Source: Sphingomonas sp. (GTDB lineage Bacteria > Pseudomonadota > Alphaproteobacteria > Sphingomonadales > Sphingomonadaceae). Taken from it: a stretch of DNA of 64,000 bases. The translations under genes were made by a program, and so were the position numbers. The stretch lies in the NCBI GenBank assembly GCA_025356055.1, contig JANXUU010000140.1, positions 40,569-104,568 on the forward strand. Reading direction: 5' to 3'. Position 1 is the first letter of the stretch, and every line of letters starts with the position of its first letter. A model generated the notes under the pieces. The model was not told where the DNA came from. It saw only the letters and a program-made list of their open reading frames with translations, and did no database searches. Below are positions 36,941 to 45,784 of this stretch, piece after piece.

Positions 36941-37992
36941 CGCGGATCGCCTATGTCATCAATTCGGTCGAGGGCGGCGGGGCAGCGCTGCCAGCGCCGC
37001 GGGTGATTTCATTGTTGCAGCGCGAGCGGTTTGAAGTCGTAGTGCTGGCACTGACGCGACGTGACGGGCGCGCGTTGCCGGCCTTTGCCGAGGCTGGAAT
37101 CGAGGTACGCGTGCGTACCGGCGGTGAGCGCGATCATGTCGCGGCGCTGGGGTGGCTGCGCGGGCAATTGCGCGAGATTTCGCCTGATCTTGTATGGTCG
37201 TCGCTGTCGCGGGCAACTGTGCTGTGCCAGCTTGGCGCCGGGCGGGTGCCGCTGGTGAGCTGGCAGCACGCGGCCTTCCTTCGCCCGGCCAATCGCTGGC
37301 TGATGCGCGCGCTTCGGTGGCGGACAGCGATGTGGGTGGCAGACTCGGAGCAGGTTGCGGCGCTCACGGCGGCGCGATTGCGGGTGCCCCGCGATCGGGT
37401 GATGGTGTGGCCATTGTTCGCGGCCGATCTCGAGGCGAAGCAGGCGGCGCCATGGCAACCGGGAGAGGCCGTGCGGGTCGGGAGCTTGGGGCGGCTCCAT
37501 CCGGTCAAGGGCTATGACGTGCTGGTTGAGGCGCTGGCGAGGGTCGGCGGGCGGTATGAGGCGAGCATTGCTGGTGAGGGTTCAGAGCGGGATGCCTTAG
37601 CGGCGAAGGCTCGCGCGGCGGGGGTAACGCTTTCGCTCCCCGGGTTCGTCGGGCCTGCCGCCTATCTCGCCTCGCTGCATTTTTATGTGCAGCCGTCGCG
37701 CTCGGAGGGGCTGTGCGTCGCGGCGCATGAGGCGATGGCGGCGGGCCTGCCGGTGGTCGCATCGGCAGTGGGGGAGCTGCCAAGCAGCATTGTCGAGGGG
37801 ACGGGGCTGCTCGTGCCGCCGGGAGATGCGGCGGCGCTGGCCGAGGCGATCGGGCGGCTGGTTGCGGCGCCCGAGCACCTCGCGGCGATGGGTGCGGCGG
37901 CTCGATCGCGGGTAATCGAGCGGTTCGGGCCCGAGCGGTTCGAAGCGGCAGGGTTGGCGGTCGTGAAGCGCCTGCGCACGCTTATCGGGTGA
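36937..37992 (+). CDS. family 4 glycosyltransferase
   Basis: A 351-residue GT-B glycosyltransferase starting at a GTG inside the flippase stop (GTGA). The donor-binding half has SLGRLHPVKGYDVLVEAL, ASIAGEGSERDAL and the retaining-GT EX7E motif PSRSEGLCVAAHEAMAAGLPVVAS. The donor sugar is unknown. It ends 11 bases inside the convergent GINT-like gene. Confidence 0.9.
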   Translation: MTRIAYVINSVEGGGAALPAPRVISLLQRERFEVVVLALTRRDGRALPAFAEAGIEVRVRTGGERDHVAALGWLRGQLREISPDLVWSSLSRATVLCQLGAGRVPLVSWQHAAFLRPANRWLMRALRWRTAMWVADSEQVAALTAARLRVPRDRVMVWPLFAADLEAKQAAPWQPGEAVRVGSLGRLHPVKGYDVLVEALARVGGRYEASIAGEGSERDALAAKARAAGVTLSLPGFVGPAAYLASLHFYVQPSRSEGLCVAAHEAMAAGLPVVASAVGELPSSIVEGTGLLVPPGDAAALAEAIGRLVAAPEHLAAMGAAARSRVIERFGPERFEAAGLAVVKRLRTLIG

Positions 37993-38860
37993 GCCAGCGC
38001 TTCGCGTCGATCAGCCAGCCGCGACCGGTGCGGTCGATCCGCTTCACGTCGATGAGAGTCACCTGCCCGCAGGCGGTGAGGGTGTGGAGGCCTTCACGGT
38101 AGCGGCCCGCGCTCGGCGGGGGCCTGAGGCGAGCGATCTGTTCGCATTCGAAGCGCTTGCAAGTCAGCGTGTCGACCGCCAGAAGGAGGATCGCCGCGCC
38201 GTAGGTGCCAGTGCAATCCTGCACCGGCAAGACGAGGCGCCCATCGAGCAGAAACGGGGTGCCCCCGGGCCGAGCGCCGGCGCGGTCGAGGCGGACGGGG
38301 TTGCCGGGGTGAGGCGTCCACGGACCGGCGAGCTGGTCGGCGAAAGCGAGGTAGAGCGAGGCCTTGGCGTTCGCCGCCGAAGCATAGGCGAGCCACCAGT
38401 GGCCGTCATGGCGGAAAGGGGTCGCATCGATCGGGCGCGTGTCGAGGGTAATGTCGGCGATTCGCTCCCAGCGATCGGGGAATGCGGCGGCGCGGTAAAT
38501 CGTCAGCCGACCGCCTTTCGCGGCTTCGGGGAGCATGTAAGTCTCGCCGTCGTCCTCGACCAGCGCGGGGTAGGACAAGTGCCACGGCTCCTCGAGCACG
38601 ACGCGCGGCAGCAAGACTGCGCCGTCGCTGGCGATGGTTCGGTGGACGATACGACCGTGGCGTTCGCGATAGTCGAAGGCTTCGGTGAACAGGTGGATCG
38701 TGTCGCCGCGTCGAATGGCGAACGGGTCGGCTTCGAAGGCGAAGTAGGCGGGTTCGTCGAGCCAGTCGATTTTGAACGCGTCGAGCGAACCGGCACGCGC
38801 GATCTCGGCGATCGGCGCGGCGACGACGCCGATCCGCCACAGGTCGCAGCGGCGCGGCAT
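37982..38860 (-). CDS. glucosamine-inositolphosphorylceramide-transferase-family (GINT1-like) protein
   Basis: A 292-residue predicted five-bladed propeller. FEADPFAIRRGDTIHLF, EEPWHLSYPALVEDDGETYM, IDATPFRHDGHWWL, GPWTPHPGNPV and LVLPVQDCTGTYG match the family named after plant glucosamine inositolphosphorylceramide transferase, distantly related to GH43 propellers. In plants these enzymes glycosylate sphingolipids. A role in sphingolipid or surface-glycan decoration here is attractive for a sphingolipid-making bacterium but is inference. It is the only minus-strand gene in this part of the glycan cluster. Confidence 0.75.
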   Translation of the reverse strand: MPRRCDLWRIGVVAAPIAEIARAGSLDAFKIDWLDEPAYFAFEADPFAIRRGDTIHLFTEAFDYRERHGRIVHRTIASDGAVLLPRVVLEEPWHLSYPALVEDDGETYMLPEAAKGGRLTIYRAAAFPDRWERIADITLDTRPIDATPFRHDGHWWLAYASAANAKASLYLAFADQLAGPWTPHPGNPVRLDRAGARPGGTPFLLDGRLVLPVQDCTGTYGAAILLLAVDTLTCKRFECEQIARLRPPPSAGRYREGLHTLTACGQVTLIDVKRIDRTGRGWLIDAKRWLTR

Positions 38861-38975
38861 CAGCGCTGCGCTGCCACGGTGCCGGTTTTATCGTCCGATT
38901 TCATGTGCGCGCGATCCCGAGCCTCGACGCGCCTCTCTGGCCGACCTAGGGCGCGTCGCCAAGGGACGCGTGGGG

Positions 38976-40385
38976 ATGATGTCGGCTAATAAGTGGATAG
39001 ACTTGCCCGTCAGGTGGTCAATGATCGCCTTTGCGGTCATCGTCGCGCTGTCGGCGAGCCGGCTGTGGCTGCTGCCGATGCACTTCAGCCCCGACCCCAA
39101 CGAGGGATGGAACGCGTTTCAGGCGTTGCGCGCGACGGGCGCGGGGCTGCTTTATCCGCCTGCCGACGCGCTGACCGGGAATAATTATCCGCCGCTGTCG
39201 TTCCTCCTGATCGGGGCGATCGGACGGCTTATGGGTGACCAGATCATCGCCGGGCGACTGGTGGCGCTGGGCTCCGTGGTCGGGATCGCGGGGTTAATCG
39301 CAAGGGTCGTGCGGCGGTTCGGCGGCGGGCGGGGACAGGCGACGGGCGGGGCATTGTTGTTCCTGCTGCTTAACGCGACGCTGCTTCGCCAATATCTCGC
39401 GCTCGACGATCCGCAGTGGCTGGGGCAATTGCTGATGACGGCGGCGCTGCCGTTGCTGATCCCCGCGCGGGCGGGCGAGGCGCCGAGCGCGCGGCGGGTC
39501 GCGGGAGCGGCGCTGCTGATGATCGCGGGCGGGCTGGTCAAACAGAACCTCGTCGCGTGGCCGGTCGCGGTGACGCTGTGGCTGGCGCTTCATCATCGCC
39601 GCGCGCTGGGCGTATGGCTGGCGAGCGCGGCGGTTGCGGGGGGAGCGGCGCTCATCGCCTGCCGGATGGCTTACGGGCCGACGTTCGTCCTCGATACGCT
39701 CGGCATGGCGCGCGATTATTCGGTGGCGCGGATGGTGTGGCGGTCGGTTGGCGCGGTGGCGGTGATGGTGCCGCTGACCTGGTGGGCGTGGCCGCTCGCC
39801 AGACTGCGCAAGAACGACGAGCGGATCGACCTGATCCTGATCGCAGTCCTGGTCGCGGTGCCGCTCGGCATTGTCCAGCGGAGCGGGGCGGGGGTTGATA
39901 TCAATGCGCATTTCGAGGCGTTTATCGCGCTGTCGATCGCAGCGCCGCTAGTGGTTGTGCGACCACGGCGCGAGCGTAGGATCGGGGCCGTCTTTCTCGT
40001 CGCGCTGGCGATCGCGGGCGCGTTGCTCGAGGCGAAGGAGGTGAGCCAGTTGCCTGGCCGCCGAGCAGCGTGGGACGCAATGGGGCAGCGTATCGCCGCG
40101 ATCCCGGGGCCGGTGGCGTGCGAGGTGCAGGCGCTATGCTATTGGGCGGGCAAGGAGTTCGAACTCGATTTCTTCCTCTACAGCCAGCGGGCGCTGAAAG
40201 CGGGGCAGGCGCCGTTGCTCGACCGGGTGCTCGAAAAGCGGCGCTGGGCCGGGGTGATGATCGGCCCCGATAGCGCGCGCAACGCCGCCGAGCGGGGGCG
40301 TGACCCGGTGGTGTCTCGAGTGGCGCGCGCCATGCGGCCGATCTTCATTGACAGCGACGGCCGACGTCTCATGGTGCCGCGCTGA
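38976..40385 (+). CDS. multi-pass membrane glycosyltransferase-like protein (GT-C fold)
   Basis: About 469 residues with some ten hydrophobic helices. An acidic motif after the first helix (HFSPDPNEGWNAF) corresponds to the Asp/Glu-bearing loop of GT-C enzymes such as ArnT/PMT. Such enzymes use polyprenyl-phosphate sugars at the periplasmic face. The next gene encodes a DPM1-like synthase that would make such a donor, and the start of that gene shares a base with this stop. The start was chosen at MMSANKW; upstream frame is not protein-like. Confidence 0.75.
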   Translation: MMSANKWIDLPVRWSMIAFAVIVALSASRLWLLPMHFSPDPNEGWNAFQALRATGAGLLYPPADALTGNNYPPLSFLLIGAIGRLMGDQIIAGRLVALGSVVGIAGLIARVVRRFGGGRGQATGGALLFLLLNATLLRQYLALDDPQWLGQLLMTAALPLLIPARAGEAPSARRVAGAALLMIAGGLVKQNLVAWPVAVTLWLALHHRRALGVWLASAAVAGGAALIACRMAYGPTFVLDTLGMARDYSVARMVWRSVGAVAVMVPLTWWAWPLARLRKNDERIDLILIAVLVAVPLGIVQRSGAGVDINAHFEAFIALSIAAPLVVVRPRRERRIGAVFLVALAIAGALLEAKEVSQLPGRRAAWDAMGQRIAAIPGPVACEVQALCYWAGKEFELDFFLYSQRALKAGQAPLLDRVLEKRRWAGVMIGPDSARNAAERGRDPVVSRVARAMRPIFIDSDGRRLMVPR

Positions 40386-41497
40386 TGACCCGACTTATCC
40401 CCAGTCCGCAAAATCTGCTCGAACTCGCGGTGATCATTCCCGTGCTCAACGAGGCTGCAAACATCGCGCCGCTGCTGGCGAAACTGGAGGTCGCGCTCGC
40501 CGGGATAATGTGGGAAGCGCTGATCGTTGACGACAATTCGCCCGACGGCACCGCGGAGGTTACGCGCCGACTGGCGCGGGAGGACCCGCGGGTCCGGATC
40601 GTCCAACGGATCGGGCGGCGTGGGCTGTCGTCGGCGGTGATCGAGGGGATGCTGGCGAGCGCCGCGCCGGTGCTCGCGGTGATTGACGGCGACATGCAGC
40701 ATGACGAGGCCGCGCTTCCCAAAATGGTCAAGGCGATCGTCGAGGACGGCAATGATCTCGCGGTCGGCACGCGCTATATTGAGGGCGGGTCGACCGGCGA
40801 CTGGGACGCCTCCCGCGAGAAGATGAGCCGGTTCGCGACGGCGCTATCGCGGCGGCTGCTCAAATGCGAGATCAGCGACCCGATGAGCGGCTTCTTCGTC
40901 ATCCAGCGCGAGGCGATGGTCGCCGCTCTGCCGCATCTGTCGTCGATCGGATTCAAGATCCTGATGGACCTCATCGCCTCGTCGCCGCGACCGCTCAAGA
41001 TTGCGGAAGTGCCCTACACTTTCCGCAATCGGCTCCACGGCGAAAGCAAGTTCGACGCGCGGGTGGCGCAGGAGTTCGCAATCCTGTTGCTCGAGAAGGT
41101 GTTCGGCCGGTATCTGCCGGTGCGCTTCCTGATGTTCGCGATGGTCGGGTCATTGGGGCTGGTGGTGCATCTGGCCGTGCTGGGCGGCGGGATCGGCGCG
41201 GGGCTTGGCTTCCGCTTGGCGCAGACGCTCGCGGTGGTCATCGCGATGACCGGGAATTTCTTCCTCAACAATGTCCTGACCTTCCGCGACATGCGGTTGC
41301 GCGGGCCGAAATTGTGGCGCGGATTGCTGAGCTTCTACGCGGTCGGCGGCATCGGCGCGGTCGGCAATGTCGGGGTCGGCAATGTTGTCTATCGGATCGA
41401 GGGGGTGTGGTGGCTCGCGGGACTGGCCGGGGTCGCGGTCGGGGTGGTGTGGAATTACGCCGCCTCGTCGCTCGTCACCTGGCGCGTCAGGAAGTAG
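40385..41497 (+). CDS. polyprenol-phosphate sugar synthase (GT2) fused to GtrA membrane domain
   Basis: 370 residues. The N-terminal GT2 domain (about 1-235) resembles dolichol-phosphate mannose synthase: VIIPVLNEAANI, IVDDNSPDGTAE, VIDGDMQHDE, DPMSGFFVIQRE. The C-terminal GtrA domain (about 245-370) has four hydrophobic helices, with FFLNNVLTFRD. The fusion makes and holds polyprenyl-P-sugar at the membrane, a ready donor for the adjacent GT-C protein (TGATG one-base overlap). Confidence 0.9.
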   Translation: MTRLIPSPQNLLELAVIIPVLNEAANIAPLLAKLEVALAGIMWEALIVDDNSPDGTAEVTRRLAREDPRVRIVQRIGRRGLSSAVIEGMLASAAPVLAVIDGDMQHDEAALPKMVKAIVEDGNDLAVGTRYIEGGSTGDWDASREKMSRFATALSRRLLKCEISDPMSGFFVIQREAMVAALPHLSSIGFKILMDLIASSPRPLKIAEVPYTFRNRLHGESKFDARVAQEFAILLLEKVFGRYLPVRFLMFAMVGSLGLVVHLAVLGGGIGAGLGFRLAQTLAVVIAMTGNFFLNNVLTFRDMRLRGPKLWRGLLSFYAVGGIGAVGNVGVGNVVYRIEGVWWLAGLAGVAVGVVWNYAASSLVTWRVRK

Positions 41498-42272
41498 CCC
41501 AGGCGAGGACGAACGCGCCAGTGGAGCGAAGGACAGCCGGGTCGTCGATCAGGGCGCATTGACCGGTGTGGACATCGCCGACCGGCGCGTCGATCGGGAG
41601 CAACTGAATTTCGCGCGCATTGGCGGGAAGCTGGGGGGCTTGCCCGAAGCACCACGCCGCGCCGAACCAGGGGCCGTCGCACAGGAGACGCGACTGGTGC
41701 TGGTCGATGTCGTGGTCGGCGGAGTGGCGGTGCGGGACCGGGTCGACGACGTTGCGGCTTTCGGCAAGGTGGAGGTCGCGGTGGCGGCCATAGTCGAACA
41801 GGCGGTAGGTGACGTCGAACGGCTGCTGGACTTCGAGGATGGTGAGCCCCGCACCGAGCGCGTGGACGGTTCCGGCGGGATTGTAGAGGAACTGGCCGCG
41901 ACGCGCGGGCCGCCAGTCGATCAGCGCTTCGATCGAGCCGTCACGCGCGGCCTCGAGGAGGGTGTCGGGCGAGACCGGCTCGCGCGTGCCGATGCCGAGA
42001 ACCGCGCCGGGCTCGGCGTCGAGCACGATCCAGCATTCGTCCTTGCCGTGGGGCAGGCCGCGGGCGTTGGCGGTGGCCTCGTCGGGATGGACCTGGATCG
42101 ACAGCCGCTCGGTGGTAAAAAGATATTTGGCCAGGACGTCGAGCGGGGCGCCGGTGGGGCGTTCGAACCAGATCTCGCCGACCTGGCGCGCCGGGTCTGC
42201 GCCGAAGCGGGGGTTAAGGCCGCGCCGGCCCCACGGCTTGTCGAGCAAGCGCGGCTTCAGATGCTCGATCAC
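41487..42272 (-). CDS. manA: mannose-6-phosphate isomerase, class I
   Basis: Interconverts fructose-6-P and mannose-6-P. A 261-residue short class I enzyme with the zinc-site motif SIQVHPDEATA, KDECWIVLDAEPG and FLYNPAGTVHALGAG. It supplies mannose-6-P for the GDP-mannose made by the neighbouring manC; ATGA overlap with manC shows coupling. No phosphomannomutase is in the window. It ends 11 bases inside the convergent GT2-GtrA gene. Confidence 0.92.
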   Translation of the reverse strand: MIEHLKPRLLDKPWGRRGLNPRFGADPARQVGEIWFERPTGAPLDVLAKYLFTTERLSIQVHPDEATANARGLPHGKDECWIVLDAEPGAVLGIGTREPVSPDTLLEAARDGSIEALIDWRPARRGQFLYNPAGTVHALGAGLTILEVQQPFDVTYRLFDYGRHRDLHLAESRNVVDPVPHRHSADHDIDQHQSRLLCDGPWFGAAWCFGQAPQLPANAREIQLLPIDAPVGDVHTGQCALIDDPAVLRSTGAFVLAWATS

Positions 42273-43318
42273 TTGGGGGTGGTGAACCAGGCGTGGGCCT
42301 CGCGCACCCGCTGGGCATCGGCGAGCGGGGCAACGAGGATGACCTCGTCGGTGGCGAGCAGCATCAGGCCATTGACCCCCAGCGCGACGATCCGCGGGCC
42401 GGTCGAGCGAACGAGGTTGCCGTGGCCGTCGATGACGACCGATCCGGGATCGACTGCATTGTCAGCTTCGTCGCGCGGGGCGTGCTCAAAGGCGGCAAGC
42501 CAGCTGCCCACGTCGGACCAGCCAAAGTCGGACGGGATGACCCCGACGCGGTCGCTTTTCTCCATCACCGCATGGTCGAAGGCGAGCGCCGGGACGGTGG
42601 CGAAGGCTGCCGGGTCGGGGGTGTCGCTGGCCTTCAGCGAGGTGCGCACGGCGGCGATGACGGCGGGGGCGTGGGCTTCGAATGCGGCGATCAGCGTTGC
42701 CGCGCTGGCAAAGAAGATGCCGCCGTTCCACAAATAGTTGCCGCTTGCGGTCATTTCGGCTGCACGGGCTGCGTCGGGCTTTTCGACGAAGCGGATCGCG
42801 CGCCGGACGGCGCCGGTGAGCGGCTCGCCCGCCTCGATATAGCCGAAGCCTGTTTCGATCCGCGTCGGCTTCATTCCGAAGGTGACGATGAGGCCAGCTT
42901 CGGCGCCGGCCCGCGCGGCGTCGACCGTCGCGCGGAAGCGGTCGGGGGCGGCGATGTGATGGTCGCTCGGCAGGACGAGCAGGAGTTCGTCGGGTGCTTC
43001 GGCGGTAAGCGCGGCAAGTGCGATCGCGGCGGCGGTGTTGCGCGCGGCGGGCTCGACGATCAGGCGAGCAACGGTTCCGGCAGTCGCGGCGATTTCTTCG
43101 ACGGCCTCGACATGGCCCGGACCGCAGATCACGGTCGGGGCGGAGAAGAGCACGGGATCGGCCATCCGCTCGAAGGTCTGCCGAAGCAGCGAGCCGTCGC
43201 CGACGAGGTCGAGGAACTGCTTGGGCCGCGCTGCGGTCGACAATGGCCACAGCCGCGTCCCCGCGCCCCCCGACAGGATCACGGGGCGAATCTTGGCCGT
43301 CGGTTGGGCTTGGGTCAT
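42269..43318 (-). CDS. manC: mannose-1-phosphate guanylyltransferase
   Basis: Makes GDP-mannose from mannose-1-P and GTP. A 349-residue nucleotidyltransferase-only form with LSGGAGTRLWPLSTAARPKQF, LLVLPSDHHI, GFGYIEAGEP, RFVEKPD and WNGGIFF. The C-terminal isomerase domain found in long ManC/AlgA is absent and is instead encoded by the coupled manA gene. The pair feeds mannose into the glycan locus. Confidence 0.94.
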   Translation of the reverse strand: MTQAQPTAKIRPVILSGGAGTRLWPLSTAARPKQFLDLVGDGSLLRQTFERMADPVLFSAPTVICGPGHVEAVEEIAATAGTVARLIVEPAARNTAAAIALAALTAEAPDELLLVLPSDHHIAAPDRFRATVDAARAGAEAGLIVTFGMKPTRIETGFGYIEAGEPLTGAVRRAIRFVEKPDAARAAEMTASGNYLWNGGIFFASAATLIAAFEAHAPAVIAAVRTSLKASDTPDPAAFATVPALAFDHAVMEKSDRVGVIPSDFGWSDVGSWLAAFEHAPRDEADNAVDPGSVVIDGHGNLVRSTGPRIVALGVNGLMLLATDEVILVAPLADAQRVREAHAWFTTPK

Positions 43319-43562
43319 CGCTGCCCTCTTTAAGCGAAAGCGATGTCGGGGGAAGCAGTTAGCGAGATGTCGGTCGCAGCCCGGCGACCGCTTGGAACGT
43401 CGCGTGCCCCTTTCGACAGATGAAAAGAACCATTGCGATTGAGCGAGTTACCGGGAGTCAAAGGGACCGCGTCAACATTTCACCCGCCAAATCACGCCGA
43501 TCTTGTTGACGCGAACCCGCGCTGCCCGTCTGCTGCATTGCACAATTTTCCAGGGGGAATCG

Positions 43563-44996
43563 ATGACGCCCATTCGACAGACTGTCGTGAAATCGGGGCT
43601 TGCCGCCCTGCTGGCGGGGCTGGCGGCGCACCCGCTTTATGCGCAGGCGGCGATGGTCAAGGCGCCCGACGCGCTTCACCAGGCGGCGATGTCGAACAAG
43701 GGGGATACGGCCTGGATGCTCGTCTCGTCGGCACTGGTGCTGATGATGTCGGTGCCCGCGCTGGCGCTGTTCTATGGCGGGCTTGTGCGGACCAAAAACA
43801 TGCTCAGTGTGCTGATGCAAGTGTTCATGATCGTCAGCGTCGCGGCGCTGCTGTGGGTGTGCTGGGGCTACACGATGGCATTCACTTCGGCCGGCAGCGT
43901 TGCGCCGCTGTTCGTCGGCGGGTTCAGCAAGGCGATGCTGATAGGAGTGTCGGCCTCCACCTATGCCGCAACCTTCTCGAACAACGTCTACATCCCGGAA
44001 TATGCGTTCGTAATCTTCCAGATGACGTTCGCCTGCATCACCCCGGCGCTGATTGTCGGGGCGTTTGCCGAGCGCATGAAATTCTCGGCGATCATGGTGT
44101 TTGTGGTCGCGTGGAGCACGCTCGTCTATTACCCGATCGCGCACATGGTCTGGTACTGGGCAGGCCCGGACTTCCTACCCGACGCACCGACCGATTACGG
44201 CTATCTGTGGGGCAAGGGCGCGCTCGATTTCGCCGGCGGGACCGTGGTTCACATCAATGCCGGAATCGCGGGGCTGGTCGGCTGCATCATGGTCGGCAAG
44301 CGCGTCGGCTATGGCCGCGACGCCACCCCGCCGCACTCGCTGACCATGACCATGATCGGCGCGTCGCTGCTGTGGGTCGGCTGGTTCGGGTTCAACGCGG
44401 GGTCGAATCTCGAGGCCAACGGCGTGACCGCGGTCGCGTTCATCAACACCTTCGTCGCGACGGCGGCGGCGGCGGTCAGCTGGGCGCTGGTCGAGCGCTT
44501 CACCCATGGCAAGCCGTCGATGCTGGGTGCAGCCTCGGGCGCGGTCGCGGGGCTGGTCGCAATCACCCCGGCGAGCGGCTATGCCGCGCCGATGACCTCG
44601 ATCCTGCTCGGCTTCATTGTCTCGCCGATCTGCTGGTTCTTCGTCACGACGGTGAAGAACAGGTTCAAATATGACGACACGCTCGACGTGTTCGGGGTGC
44701 ACTGCGTCGGCGGGATCGTCGGCGCACTGGGCACCGCGATCGTCGCCGCCCCGGCGTTGGGCGGGCAGGGGGTCATTAATTATGCCGTGTTTCCGGCAGT
44801 GGCTGACACCTATGACATCGGTGCGCACCTCATTGTCCAGGCCGAAGCGGTGCTGCTCACACTCCTGTGGTCGGGCATCGGTTCGGCGCTGCTGTACTTC
44901 ATCATCGACAAGACCATCGGGCTTCGCTTGAGCGAGGATGAAGAGCGCGAGGGGTTGGACCTGTCCGATCACGGAGAACGCGCCTACAACTACTGA
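43563..44996 (+). CDS. amtB: ammonium transporter AmtB
   Basis: A 477-residue Amt/Rh/MEP channel with an N-terminal signal-like segment ending LYAQA. Eleven hydrophobic helices include ALALFYGGLVRTKNMLSV, DFAGGTVVHINAGIAGLVG (pore His) and FGVHCVGGIVGALGTAI (second pore His). AGGGGGAA precedes the ATG at 43563. It is usually encoded with the PII gene glnK; here glnK is missing and hisN follows three bases after the stop. The 245 bases upstream show no certain sigma-54 promoter. Confidence 0.95.
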   Translation: MTPIRQTVVKSGLAALLAGLAAHPLYAQAAMVKAPDALHQAAMSNKGDTAWMLVSSALVLMMSVPALALFYGGLVRTKNMLSVLMQVFMIVSVAALLWVCWGYTMAFTSAGSVAPLFVGGFSKAMLIGVSASTYAATFSNNVYIPEYAFVIFQMTFACITPALIVGAFAERMKFSAIMVFVVAWSTLVYYPIAHMVWYWAGPDFLPDAPTDYGYLWGKGALDFAGGTVVHINAGIAGLVGCIMVGKRVGYGRDATPPHSLTMTMIGASLLWVGWFGFNAGSNLEANGVTAVAFINTFVATAAAAVSWALVERFTHGKPSMLGAASGAVAGLVAITPASGYAAPMTSILLGFIVSPICWFFVTTVKNRFKYDDTLDVFGVHCVGGIVGALGTAIVAAPALGGQGVINYAVFPAVADTYDIGAHLIVQAEAVLLTLLWSGIGSALLYFIIDKTIGLRLSEDEEREGLDLSDHGERAYNY

Positions 44997-44998
44997 CC

Positions 44999-45784
44999 AT
45001 GACGACCCTGTTCGATTTCTTCGCCCGGCTTTCGGCCACCGCCAGATGCACCATCGACGAAGCGATCGGACAGGGACTCGATACTCAGAACAAAGGCGGT
45101 TTGGACGAAAAAGGGGGCTCGCTCTACGACCCGGTCACCGCGGTGGACCGGGGGGTGGAACGGGCCCTTCGCGCGATGATCGAGGCGGAGTTCCCTGCGG
45201 ACGGCATTATCGGCGAGGAATATGGCGCGGTCCGCGAAGGCGCGCGACGGATTTGGAGCCTCGATCCGATCGACGGCACGCGGCAATTGGTGTGCGGCTT
45301 GCCGACGTGGACGGTGCTGGTCGGGCTGGTGGAGGACGGGGTGCCGGTCGCGGGGATGATCGACACGCCACGGCTCGATGAACTGGTGATCGGGGATGCC
45401 AGCGGGACGGTGTTGCACGGGACTTCGCAACGGCTGCGAACGAGTGGCTGCACCGATCTCGCCGAGGCGCGATTGTCGACGACTGACCCATATCTGTTCC
45501 ACGCCGACGCCGCGCCGAGGTTCGAGCGACTGCGTCAGGGCGCCATGCTGACCCGCTTTGGGCTGGACGGTCACGCCTATGCGCGGATTGCCCACGGCAC
45601 GATCGATCTCGTTGCCGAAACCGGCCTCATGCCGCACGACTGGCAAGCGCTGGTCCCGGTGGTGCGCGGTGCGGGCGGGGTGATCGGCAACTGGCGCGGC
45701 GGCGAGGACATGAGCGGAGGCGATGTGCTGGCGGCGGCCACGCGCGAATTGTTCGACGAGGCGGTGAGGGTGCTCGCCGGCTAG
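44999..45784 (+). CDS. hisN: histidinol-phosphatase HisN (inositol monophosphatase family)
   Basis: Dephosphorylates histidinol phosphate, the penultimate part of histidine synthesis. The 261-residue protein has metal-binding motifs DPVTAVDRGVE, IGEEYG, WSLDPIDGTRQLVCGLPTW and GLMPHDWQALVPVVRGAGG. The RQLVCGLP variant of the IMPase motif is typical of HisN. It is the phosphatase missing from the fused hisCB in the facing operon. Its TAG stop overlaps the hisIE stop through the palindrome CTAG. Confidence 0.92.
   Translation: MTTLFDFFARLSATARCTIDEAIGQGLDTQNKGGLDEKGGSLYDPVTAVDRGVERALRAMIEAEFPADGIIGEEYGAVREGARRIWSLDPIDGTRQLVCGLPTWTVLVGLVEDGVPVAGMIDTPRLDELVIGDASGTVLHGTSQRLRTSGCTDLAEARLSTTDPYLFHADAAPRFERLRQGAMLTRFGLDGHAYARIAHGTIDLVAETGLMPHDWQALVPVVRGAGGVIGNWRGGEDMSGGDVLAAATRELFDEAVRVLAG

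Noticed and set aside
43318-43562. Sigma-54 promoter ahead of amtB
   Set aside because: No TGGCAC-N5-TTGC match with correct -24/-12 spacing could be found.
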